Shown in pieces: positions 6,158 through 12,790 of a stretch of 36,571 nucleotides of DNA. Every line of letters starts with the position of its first letter. The stretch's first letter is position 1. Source of the DNA: a virus; IMG/VR virus record IMGVR_UViG_3300034061_001950, positions 1 to 36,571 of that record. The stretch is one strand, 5' to 3'. The notes below the pieces were generated by a model. It worked only from the letters and a program-made list of their open reading frames with translations, made no database searches and was not told the origin of the DNA. The position numbers and the translations under genes were made by a program.

Positions 6158-6212
6158 CAACACCGAGGCGAAGCTCGCGGCCCTCAACGGCGAGCACAAC
6201 ATCAACAAGTAG
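6147..6212 (+). pseudogene. Duplicated 3' fragment of the gene at 5356-5643
   Basis: A 21-codon frame overlaps the end of the Gly-rich gene and reads NNTEAKLAALNGEHNINK, the C-terminus of the gene at 5356-5643 with Arg changed to His. The rest of that gene is missing. It is best read as a leftover of a duplication, insertion or recombination event, though it could still be translated by coupling. Confidence 0.6.
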
Positions 6213-6222
6213 TAGACATGGA
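6162..6222 (+). repeat. 61-bp direct repeat, right copy
   Basis: Right copy of the direct repeat at 5593-5653. It ends just inside the start of the single-stranded-DNA-binding protein gene at 6218, so exact recombination between copies would place that gene directly behind the gene at 5356-5643 with the same spacer. Confidence 0.9.
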
Positions 6223-6685
6223 GAACAAGAAGCAACTGGAGGAGATGACGCTCAAGAACGTGAGTGTCAAGTGGGCGAAGGTCCACGAGCCGGGGAAGGC
6301 GTACGAGGACACCGCGCCGAAAGAATGGAGCGTAAACTGTTACGTCAACGACGACGACCGCGATGCTCTGATGGCACGCGGATGCAACCCCAAGGAGGAC
6401 AAGGACGGTAATGAGTTCTTCGTAGCCAAGCGCAGCACGCTCACCAAGGCTGGTGCCCAGACGACGCCGCCCATTGTTGTGGACGCGAAGAAGGCTGCTT
6501 TTACCGATGAGGTCGGTAACGGGTCCGTCTGCAACGTGGCGGTGACGCTCATCCCATGGACGAAGAACAAGCGCAGCGGCGTGAAGCTGTACCTGCGTGG
6601 CGTGCAAGTGCTGACGCATGTGCCGCACAACAAGGGCGGTGCCGACGTGTTCGACGCCGTGCCGATGGACGGGGACGTGTTCTAA
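6218..6685 (+). CDS. Single-stranded-DNA-binding protein (DUF2815 / T7 gp2.5-like)
   Basis: The protein protects single-stranded DNA during replication and recombination and helps recruit replication enzymes. It has 155 residues. The pattern KNVSVKWAKVHEPGKAYED, then EWSVNCYV, NEFFVAKR, PPIVVDAKK and GNGSVCNVAVTLIPW is typical of phage ssDNA-binding proteins of the DUF2815 type, predicted to form an OB fold. The C-terminus is acidic and ends in Phe (PMDGDVF), like the protein-interaction tail of T7 gp2.5. It lies in the early operon ahead of the primase-helicase, as expected. Assigned by motif reading; no search was run. Confidence 0.8.
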   Translation: MENKKQLEEMTLKNVSVKWAKVHEPGKAYEDTAPKEWSVNCYVNDDDRDALMARGCNPKEDKDGNEFFVAKRSTLTKAGAQTTPPIVVDAKKAAFTDEVGNGSVCNVAVTLIPWTKNKRSGVKLYLRGVQVLTHVPHNKGGADVFDAVPMDGDVF

Positions 6686-6687
6686 GC

Positions 6688-6891
6688 ATGGAGCAGGCCA
6701 CCAACGATATGGTGTGGGGCCTCATCAATAGGCTGCAAGGGGCGGAGGGGTCCAACCTCTCCCCCCGAGCAGTGGCCCGCATCCATGAGATCATCACACA
6801 ATGTCAAACCAATGGCTACCCAGACCGAGGCACGCAGACTGAGCAGGCACGGTGGCTGGCCGACAGAATGTTCCGCGATGAAGATAAGTGA
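6688..6891 (+). CDS. Small protein, 67 residues, unknown
   Basis: The ATG at 6688 lies two bases after the stop of the ssDNA-binding protein gene. The protein is mostly helical, with NDMVWGLINRLQGAEGSNLS, then AVARIHEIITQCQTNGYPDR and TEQARWLADRMFRDEDK. An in-frame start at 6556 would overlap the upstream gene by 130 bp and is rejected. Its end overlaps the next gene by 14 bp. No known family is recognised; the position suggests a replication accessory role. Confidence 0.6.
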   Translation: MEQATNDMVWGLINRLQGAEGSNLSPRAVARIHEIITQCQTNGYPDRGTQTEQARWLADRMFRDEDK

Positions 6892-7189
6892 GACCAAGCT
6901 GAGCAACCGGGCGAAGAACGCCCTGCTGGATGCCGGCATCGAGACGCTGGATGACCTGCCCAGCTACGATGAGCTGAAGCAAATCCGCAACCTGGGCAAG
7001 ATGTCGCTCTACCATATCGAGGAGCTGAAGAGGGAGATGGAGGTCATCCCCGACAAGGTTGCCCTGCGTGACTACTTCGCTGGGCTGGCTATGCAGGCTC
7101 TGATAGCCGACGGCATGGATGGCTATAGCAATGTGGCGGAGCATGCCTATGCCCATGCGGATGCCATGCTAAACGAGCGCAACCAATGA
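6878..7189 (+). CDS. Protein with RNA polymerase alpha C-terminal-domain-like fold
   Basis: Residues about 4-55 read like the C-terminal domain of bacterial RNA polymerase alpha: KLSNRAKNALLDAGIETLDD, then IRNLGKMSLYHIEELKREM, matching the helix-hairpin-helix pattern in which an L-S-x-R-x-x-N-x-L block leads to an I-R-N-L-G-x-x-S block. In the host that domain binds UP elements and activators. The remainder (RDYFAGLAMQALIA and HAYAHADAMLNERNQ) is a small module often found at the end of phage proteins. There is no alpha N-terminal domain, so it cannot build polymerase itself. It may bind DNA near promoters, compete with host alpha, or simply be an HhH DNA-binding protein. Start chosen at 6878 because upstream frames overlap the previous gene. 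Confidence 0.72.
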   Translation: MKISETKLSNRAKNALLDAGIETLDDLPSYDELKQIRNLGKMSLYHIEELKREMEVIPDKVALRDYFAGLAMQALIADGMDGYSNVAEHAYAHADAMLNERNQ

Positions 7190-7407
7190 AAGAACTCTTC
7201 GATCACCGGGAGTGCCGCTGCTGGATAACTGGCGGAGGCCGCTCTTATAAACCTGAGACACTCTATGGCAAGCACCTTAACCATCAAAAGCAAGTGGCTG
7301 GACAAGCCGTGGTATCCCGAACCCGGAAGCAAGCAAGGCCCAGCGATGAGCTACCTGCACGATGGCGAGGTCAAGCACCTAAGCTGGGCCGAGCTGCAGG
7401 CAGGTGA
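7186..7407 (+). CDS. Doubtful small ORF overlapping the next gene
   Basis: An ATG at 7186 overlaps the previous stop by ATGA, so coupling is possible. The first 36 residues (starting MKELFDHRECRCWITGGGRS) fill the gap before 7265. Beyond that it runs in a different frame over the start of the better gene and becomes Arg-rich and unconvincing. Either a real short gene with long overlap, or the original 5' end of the next gene after a frameshift, or no gene at all. Confidence 0.25.
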   Translation: MKELFDHRECRCWITGGGRSYKPETLYGKHLNHQKQVAGQAVVSRTRKQARPSDELPARWRGQAPKLGRAAGR

Positions 7408-7699
7408 GCGCGTGGGCAGCGAGAGCTATCTCGACTATGCGTTCGGACAAGCCGGGCATCCATCTGGGCGAGGCGGCTGGGAGCTGTTCGAGGACCGCCC
7501 TGGCATCACCGGAGAGGACTACACGGTGGTGGAGATGATCTCCAACGGGTACAGCGTCTGGAGTGTCAGGGACCAGCAGACACTGCTGCGCCTTGCCAAG
7601 CAGCTGGACAATGACTGGTGGACCATCGGCCTTGTCCTCAAACGGTCACCATCGGCTTGCAGGAAGCAGCATAGTAGGCTATTCCAAGATGCTCGATAA
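7265..7699 (+). CDS. Protein with Myb/SANT-like C-terminal helix-turn-helix, 144 residues
   Basis: The first half (KSKWLDKPWYPEPGSKQGPA and LSWAELQAGERVGSESYLDY) is not recognised. The C-terminal 45 residues have the spaced tryptophans and the helix pattern of a Myb/SANT-like domain: SVWSVRDQQTLLRLAKQL, then NDWWTIGLVLKRSPSACRKQ. Such domains often bind DNA. It is the last gene before the intergenic region with the first 89-bp regulatory block and the primase-helicase, so a role as regulator of that region is attractive but unproven. Start at 7265 is uncertain because the space upstream is not clearly coding. Confidence 0.6.
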   Translation: MASTLTIKSKWLDKPWYPEPGSKQGPAMSYLHDGEVKHLSWAELQAGERVGSESYLDYAFGQAGHPSGRGGWELFEDRPGITGEDYTVVEMISNGYSVWSVRDQQTLLRLAKQLDNDWWTIGLVLKRSPSACRKQHSRLFQDAR

Positions 7700-7786
7700 C
7701 TTACCCTCCTTCCTCCCTATATATATAGGGCAGAGACCAACTTTCGATGTTGAGCAAAAAACAAGCTTCACAAGTGGAATAGTGGA
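7698..7786 (+). promoter_or_regulatory. 89-bp regulatory block, copy 1
   Basis: This block and the one at 22756-22844 are both exactly 89 bp long. They share 15 identical bases at the left end (7698-7712), an alternating TA palindrome (here CCCTATATATATAGGG, 7715-7730), and 35 identical bases at the right end (7752-7786). The right end holds AGTGGAAT twice in tandem (7773-7788). An inverted CTATTCCA is at 7679-7686. A -7 motif lies 47 bp downstream. The block may be an activator site or part of a replication origin. Confidence 0.75.
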
Positions 7787-7832
7787 ATGGACTTTATTTT
7801 GCGGTCCATGTCGAAAGAGTAGAGAAATGTTC

Positions 7833-7840
7833 TAACTTTG
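7833..7840 (+). promoter_or_regulatory. Candidate -7 promoter element of the replication operon
   Basis: TAACTTTG matches the Bacteroidota -7 motif TAnnTTTG. No good -33 TTTG is seen at the usual distance, which fits a promoter that depends on an activator bound at the 89-bp block upstream. The predicted leader to the primase-helicase start is long, about 130 bases. Confidence 0.45.
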
Positions 7841-7844
7841 CCGG

Positions 7845-7969
7845 TCCATGCAATAGGGCATGGAGGCTGGGTCAGCAGCCATGAGAAACAACGCCAAACA
7901 CATCGGCCCTCACGGGCACCTGAAACTCTCTGACCGGGGTGGATGGTGAACGTGGGGGCCGACCTTTTT
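7845..7969 (+). promoter_or_regulatory. Structured leader with possible 22-residue leader ORF before the primase-helicase
   Basis: Inside the predicted transcript leader are TCCATG/CATGGA (7845-7850 with 7859-7864), GGCTG/CAGCC (7865-7869 with 7876-7880) and a longer-range TCGGCCC/GGGCCGA pair (7903-7909 with 7956-7962) followed by a run of five T at 7964-7968. A 22-codon ORF (MRNNAKHIGPHGHLKL at its start) lies at 7881-7949, between the arms of the last pair. The arrangement resembles an attenuator or another RNA switch, but no known family is recognised. Confidence 0.35.
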
Positions 7970-7974
7970 GCATC

Positions 7975-10374
7975 ATGAAGTTTTCCGTCTTCCGCGACAT
8001 CAACAACGTCGACCAGCCCCACGACCGGGATATGGCGTGGGTCATTGACCGCATCCGCTCTGGTGGCAACCGCGCCCTCATCGAGCGCATCCGCACCATC
8101 GAGACCAAGGCCGAGCGTGACAAGCTCAAGAAGCAGCTGATGTCCATCTGCTTCTCCGGCACCTTCCTGCGCCGTGAGGACCGCAGCATCGAACGGCACA
8201 GCGGATATATGGTCGCCGACTTCGACCATGTGACAGATCTAGAGGCGCTGCGCACAACCCTCTGCGCGGACAAGTACACGCACGTCCTTTTCACCAGCCC
8301 CAGCGGTGATGGTCTGAAGGCGGTGTTCAAGGTGCCTGCAAACGCCAAGGAGCACAAGGCACGGTTCCGCGCCCTGATGGAGTACTTCAACAGGGAGGAC
8401 TTTGATCCTAAGAATGGCAACCTGTCCCGTGTCTGCTACGAGAGCTGGGACCCGGACATCTACCACAACCCCGATAGCGAGACGTTCACCGCCATCGTTG
8501 AGGACCAGCCATATAGGTTCGCCACCGAGCGGCCTCGCGTGGTCCTTCGCAGCGCTGACCGCATCATCGCCAAGCTGCAGAAGTGGAGCGACCGTCGGTT
8601 TCCCATCACCGAGGGGCAGCGCAACGATAACCTGTTCAAGCTGGCATCAGCGATGAATAGGTTTGGCGTAGCCAAGCTGTCGGCCGAAACGCACCTCAAG
8701 CAGTATGCGCAGGAGGGCTTCGACGTGGATGAGATCATGCGGGTGGTGGACAGCGCCTACCGTGACACCAGCGCACACGGAACGGAGGGCTTCAATGACG
8801 ACGAGACGGAGGAGCATATCCGCAGCCGCTACCAGGCTGGCGCCTGTTTCGATGACATCGACCAAGAGGTCGAGCCTTTCATCAAGGACAAGGCAGAACG
8901 GGCAGCCACCATCGAGGATGTCATCGGGGATGTGGACAGTAATAGCTGGTGGTCCAAGGACAAGCAGGGCCGCGTCAAGGTGGACAACTACAAGTTCAAG
9001 AAGTTCCTTGAGCTGCATGGCTTCCGCAAGTTCTACCCGACGCCTGGCGGGATGTTCGTGTTCGTGCAGGTGAGCAAGAACCTCGTGCGCAACTGCTCCA
9101 CGACGAACATCAAGGACTTCGTGATGCACTTCATCGAAGGCATCGGAGACCGTGCCTTATACAACTTCATGGCCGGGAAGCCTGGCATGTTCAAGGATGA
9201 ATACCTGAATATGTTGGATGCACTCACGTTGCCGTTCGCTCGTGACACGGCCACCTATGGCACGCTGTTCTACCTGAACGCAGCGGTGCGCATCTACAAG
9301 GGTGGCGGCGTCGAGCTGGTGGATTATGCCGACTTAGGGGCCTATGTATGGGCGGACCATATCATACAGCGCACCTATGCCCATGACGCCATCGACGATG
9401 GCGAATGGTGCCGGTTCGTGGAGCTGATCAGCAGCGAGAACATGGAGCGGGTCAAGGCGCACCGCACCACCATCGGATACCTGCTGCACGGATACAAGGA
9501 CAAGACCAACAACGTGGCCGTCATCTACAACGATGGCGTGCTCAACGAGAACCCGAACGGTGGCAGCGGCAAGGGCATCATCATGCAGGCCATCGGCAAG
9601 CTCAAGCGTGTGAGCATCATCGACGGTAAGACCTTCTCGTTTGACAAGGGCTTCCCGTACCAGACGGTGACCGCTGACACGCAGATACTGCTGTTCGACG
9701 ATGTGGGCAAGAGGTTCCAGTTTGAGCGGCTGTTCAGCGCAATCACCGAGGGCCTTGAGGTGGAGAAGAAGAACAAGGATGCCGTGCGCATTCCTGTTGA
9801 GCTATCGCCCAAGGTGGTTATCACCACCAACTACACGGTGCAGGGCAAAGGTGGGAGCCACGAGCGGCGCAAGTGGGAGGTGGAAATGTCGCCGTACTTC
9901 AACGCTAACAGGAGGCCAAAGCAGGTGTTCGGTCATAACCTCTTCGAGGATTGGGATGACCTGCAATGGGTGAGGTTCGACAACTACATGGTCAGGTCGT
10001 TGCAGATGTACCTCGAGCACGGGCTATACGAGTGCAGTTGGGAGACCCAACACATTCGCAAGTTCATCAACGAGACCTCACCGGAGTTCTGGGAGTGGCT
10101 GGATGATGAGAGCAACGAGCCGAAGCTGCGGCTGGGCGAGGTGCACTACCGGGCACAGCTGATGGAGGCGTTCGTGAAGGAATACCCGGACTGGGATCGG
10201 TTCAAGTACAACCTGACGGGACGCAGATGGGCTATGTGGCTGGAGGCATACGGCGCGTTCAAGGGCTGGGAGGTGATGAGCGAGCGGAACCAGAACGGGC
10301 ATTACACCAAGTATGTGCTACCTGGCACACCGAAGGAAGAGCAGGAAGCTGAACCAAACGAAGCACCATTCTAA
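7975..10374 (+). CDS. Primase-helicase (BT4734/VirE-type primase domain plus SF3-like helicase)
   Basis: The protein should make primers and unwind DNA at the phage fork. The first 170 or so residues look like the BT4734/VirE N-terminal primase-like domain: metal-binding DFDH at 82-85, SPSGDGLKAVFKV at 108-120 and LSRVCYESWDPD after it. The C-terminal part has a helicase core with a divergent Walker A, NPNGGSGKG (Lys533), Walker B LLFDDV (Asp575-Asp576), a sensor-like VVITTNY and a basic RRKWEVE. Length, 799 residues, is normal for such fusions. The ATG at 7975 is preferred; a GTG at 7939 is in frame but lies in the structured leader. It follows the 89-bp block, so the origin may lie just upstream. 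Confidence 0.85.
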   Translation: MKFSVFRDINNVDQPHDRDMAWVIDRIRSGGNRALIERIRTIETKAERDKLKKQLMSICFSGTFLRREDRSIERHSGYMVADFDHVTDLEALRTTLCADKYTHVLFTSPSGDGLKAVFKVPANAKEHKARFRALMEYFNREDFDPKNGNLSRVCYESWDPDIYHNPDSETFTAIVEDQPYRFATERPRVVLRSADRIIAKLQKWSDRRFPITEGQRNDNLFKLASAMNRFGVAKLSAETHLKQYAQEGFDVDEIMRVVDSAYRDTSAHGTEGFNDDETEEHIRSRYQAGACFDDIDQEVEPFIKDKAERAATIEDVIGDVDSNSWWSKDKQGRVKVDNYKFKKFLELHGFRKFYPTPGGMFVFVQVSKNLVRNCSTTNIKDFVMHFIEGIGDRALYNFMAGKPGMFKDEYLNMLDALTLPFARDTATYGTLFYLNAAVRIYKGGGVELVDYADLGAYVWADHIIQRTYAHDAIDDGEWCRFVELISSENMERVKAHRTTIGYLLHGYKDKTNNVAVIYNDGVLNENPNGGSGKGIIMQAIGKLKRVSIIDGKTFSFDKGFPYQTVTADTQILLFDDVGKRFQFERLFSAITEGLEVEKKNKDAVRIPVELSPKVVITTNYTVQGKGGSHERRKWEVEMSPYFNANRRPKQVFGHNLFEDWDDLQWVRFDNYMVRSLQMYLEHGLYECSWETQHIRKFINETSPEFWEWLDDESNEPKLRLGEVHYRAQLMEAFVKEYPDWDRFKYNLTGRRWAMWLEAYGAFKGWEVMSERNQNGHYTKYVLPGTPKEEQEAEPNEAPF

Positions 10375-10393
10375 ACACAACACACACACACAC

Positions 10394-11776
10394 ATGCAGT
10401 ACGATGATTTCATAGACGGCAAGCGGCACAAACCGTCAAGCCACGGGATAGATCCGTGGTATATCCCGGACGGGATGTTCGATTACCAACGCTACGTGAG
10501 CGAATACGCCATCCGCAAAGGGCGGTGCGCGGTGTTCCTCGATACGGGGTTGGGTAAGACGCTTATCGAACTGACCACGGCGGTCAATTACCGACAGCAC
10601 ACGGGCAAGCCTGTCCTTATCCTGACCCCGCTTGCCGTGGCGTTTCAGTTCATTAAAGAGGCTGAGAAGTTCGGGATAACGGACATCCAATACAGCAAGG
10701 ACGGCAAGCACGATGCCGGTATCGTGGTGTGCAATTACGAACGCCTCGACAAGTTCAACGCCGATGACTTTGGTGCTGTTATCCTTGACGAAAGTTCCAT
10801 CCTGAAGAACTTTGATGGGGCCATCAAAGCAAGCGTTACCGCGTTCATGCGCCGCGTGCCTTACCGATACCTGTTCACCGCTACGCCAAGCCCTAACGAC
10901 TTTATCGAGCTGGGGACAAGTTCGGAGGCGCTGGGATATATGGGCTATATGGATATGCTCGGCAAGTACTTTGCCAACAATGACAACAATATCCGCCCCC
11001 ATGACATCGGCACAAAGTTCTACCTAAAGCCGCACGCTATTGACGCATTCTTTCAGTGGGTTAGCGGCTGGTCCATTTCGATGCGCAAACCATCGGACCA
11101 CGGCTTTAGCGATGCCATGCACGTATTACCCAAGCTGCACACGAACCTACACGCCGTGCGGAACGAAGAGAATTGGGTAATAAATGGGCAGGCGCTAATG
11201 TTTAACATTGTGGCCAAGTCCATGAGCGAGGTGCGTCAAGAGCAGAAGATGACACAAACGGGCCGATGTGAACGCGCCTTTGAGCTTGTGCAAGGTCATG
11301 ACGCTTCGGTGTACTGGTGCAACTTCAACGACGAAGGCGACCTATTGGAACATATGGACAAGGACGCAAAGCAGGTAAGCGGGTCCATGGACATTGACAA
11401 AAAGGAAGAGCTACTAATGGCTTTCAGTTCGGGTGAACTCAAGCGGCTGATCACCAAGCCGAAGATTACCGCCTTCGGCCTTAACTGGCAGCACTGCGCA
11501 CACACCGTGTTCTTTCCGACTTTCAGTTATGAACAGTACTACCAAGCTATCCGCCGATTTTGGCGCTTTGGGCAGAAGCGGGAGGTGATGGTGGACATCG
11601 TTCACAGCGATGGGCAAAAGCGGGTGATAGATGGCCTGTTCAGCAAGTCCGCCAAGATGGACGAACTATTCACGCGCCTCAATAACAGCCTCAACGAATA
11701 CCACGAGCCTTCACGGGCGGCTTTTGATAAGCCCGTTTCACTACCTTCTTTCCTTCAACAAACACAACACGCATAA
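10394..11776 (+). CDS. Superfamily 2 (SNF2-like) helicase, first copy
   Basis: An ATP-driven DNA translocase of 460 residues. Motif I is DTGLGKT (50-56), motif II is DESS (132-135), motif III is TATPSPN (162-168), and the C-terminal lobe has QAIRRFWRFGQKR, a typical motif VI with arginine fingers. The start at 10394 follows a CA-repeat leader; the upstream in-frame ATG lies inside the primase gene. It is followed three bases later by a DNA methyltransferase, and the pair recurs in phages as a unit (from general knowledge). By eye, both genes are less GC-rich than their neighbours, which suggests they arrived together. Confidence 0.85.
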   Translation: MQYDDFIDGKRHKPSSHGIDPWYIPDGMFDYQRYVSEYAIRKGRCAVFLDTGLGKTLIELTTAVNYRQHTGKPVLILTPLAVAFQFIKEAEKFGITDIQYSKDGKHDAGIVVCNYERLDKFNADDFGAVILDESSILKNFDGAIKASVTAFMRRVPYRYLFTATPSPNDFIELGTSSEALGYMGYMDMLGKYFANNDNNIRPHDIGTKFYLKPHAIDAFFQWVSGWSISMRKPSDHGFSDAMHVLPKLHTNLHAVRNEENWVINGQALMFNIVAKSMSEVRQEQKMTQTGRCERAFELVQGHDASVYWCNFNDEGDLLEHMDKDAKQVSGSMDIDKKEELLMAFSSGELKRLITKPKITAFGLNWQHCAHTVFFPTFSYEQYYQAIRRFWRFGQKREVMVDIVHSDGQKRVIDGLFSKSAKMDELFTRLNNSLNEYHEPSRAAFDKPVSLPSFLQQTQHA

Positions 11777-11779
11777 ACA

Positions 11780-12790
11780 ATGGTTAAACAGCAACTGATC
11801 ACCGACGACTTCGCTATCTACAATAGCGATTGTATGTACGTCCTGCCAACCCTGCCGGACAAGTCTATCGACTTGAGCGTGTACAGCCCGCCGTTCATGG
11901 GCCTGTACAATTACAGCAGCTCGGAGAATGACATGAGCAACTGCGAAAGCACGGAGCAGTTCATGGAGCAATACGCCTTTCTCGTGAAAGAAATCGCCCG
12001 CGTCACCAAGCCGGGACGCATCACCGCCGTGCATTGTCAGGACGTTCTTTTGAACGTCACGGAAAACCATCTGTATGACTTTCCGCATGACATCGTAAAG
12101 CTGCACCTCGATAACGGGTTCCACTTTGTGAACCGCATCACCATTTGGAAAGAACCGCTAAAGGTTCGCATCCGTACAATGGTGCGAAGCCTGATGCACA
12201 AGCTAATCGTGGAAGATAGTACCGGATGCTTCACGGCCCAGCCCGACTACCTTTTGATCTTCAAAAAGGCTGGAAAGAATGAAGTGCCAGTAACGCACCC
12301 GGAGGGGCTGAAGCGTTACGCCGGGGCAACTCCTTTGCTGCCTGAAATGGAACGCAGGTATGGACCTTGGGAGCACATCAAAGCGAAGTACCGCGATTGG
12401 AAAGACCACCGCACGAACAAGCTATCGCACATCATTTGGCAGCGGTACGCTTCAAGCGTATGGGATGACATCCGCATTGACAACGTTCTGAAGTTCAAAG
12501 AGGCCCGCGAAGATGACGACGAAAAGCACGTTCACCCTTTGCAGCTTGATGTTATCGACCGCATCATTGAGCTATACAGCAACCCAGGCGAGACGGTGCT
12601 AACGCCATTCATGGGTGTGGGGTCGGAGGTGTACAGCCCAGTAAGTATGGGCCGCAAGGCTATTGGCATTGAGTTGAAGGACAGCTATTACAAACAGGCT
12701 ATCCGCAATCTTGACACGGTAAAAGACCGATTCTCAAATGAGAGTGAGGCGGAGCTGGATTTTACAAGTGTTGAGGAAATCAAAGAATGA
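11780..12790 (+). CDS. DNA methyltransferase, beta class (N4-cytosine or N6-adenine)
   Basis: The enzyme moves a methyl group from S-adenosylmethionine to an exocyclic amino group in DNA. Catalytic motif IV SPPF is at 36-39 and the SAM-binding motif FMGVG at 277-281, followed by AIGIELKDSYYKQA. Motif IV before motif I defines the beta class. The 336-residue length is normal. The region between, about 80-250, should hold target recognition. It lies between two helicases and overlaps the second by ATGA. Likely roles are protection of phage DNA from host restriction or control of phage genes. No cognate restriction nuclease is next to it apart from the VRR-NUC protein two genes on. Confidence 0.88.
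   Translation: MVKQQLITDDFAIYNSDCMYVLPTLPDKSIDLSVYSPPFMGLYNYSSSENDMSNCESTEQFMEQYAFLVKEIARVTKPGRITAVHCQDVLLNVTENHLYDFPHDIVKLHLDNGFHFVNRITIWKEPLKVRIRTMVRSLMHKLIVEDSTGCFTAQPDYLLIFKKAGKNEVPVTHPEGLKRYAGATPLLPEMERRYGPWEHIKAKYRDWKDHRTNKLSHIIWQRYASSVWDDIRIDNVLKFKEAREDDDEKHVHPLQLDVIDRIIELYSNPGETVLTPFMGVGSEVYSPVSMGRKAIGIELKDSYYKQAIRNLDTVKDRFSNESEAELDFTSVEEIKE

Noticed and set aside
6021-6212. A plus-strand ORF reading as Ala-Thr repeats
   Set aside because: Shifted reading of the same repeat; only its last 21 codons, from the duplicated gene end, have meaning and are listed as a fragment.
5876-6628. A 250-residue minus-strand ORF with long Ala-Val-Ile repeats over the Gly/Asp repeat tract
   Set aside because: It is the antisense reading of the hexamer repeat and crosses three plus-strand genes. 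The repeats make the frame open by composition, not by selection.
7715-7730. TA palindrome as an intrinsic terminator of the early operon
   Set aside because: The stem is all A-T apart from three G-C pairs with no loop and no T run after it, and the same element recurs within a longer shared block, so regulation is the better reading.
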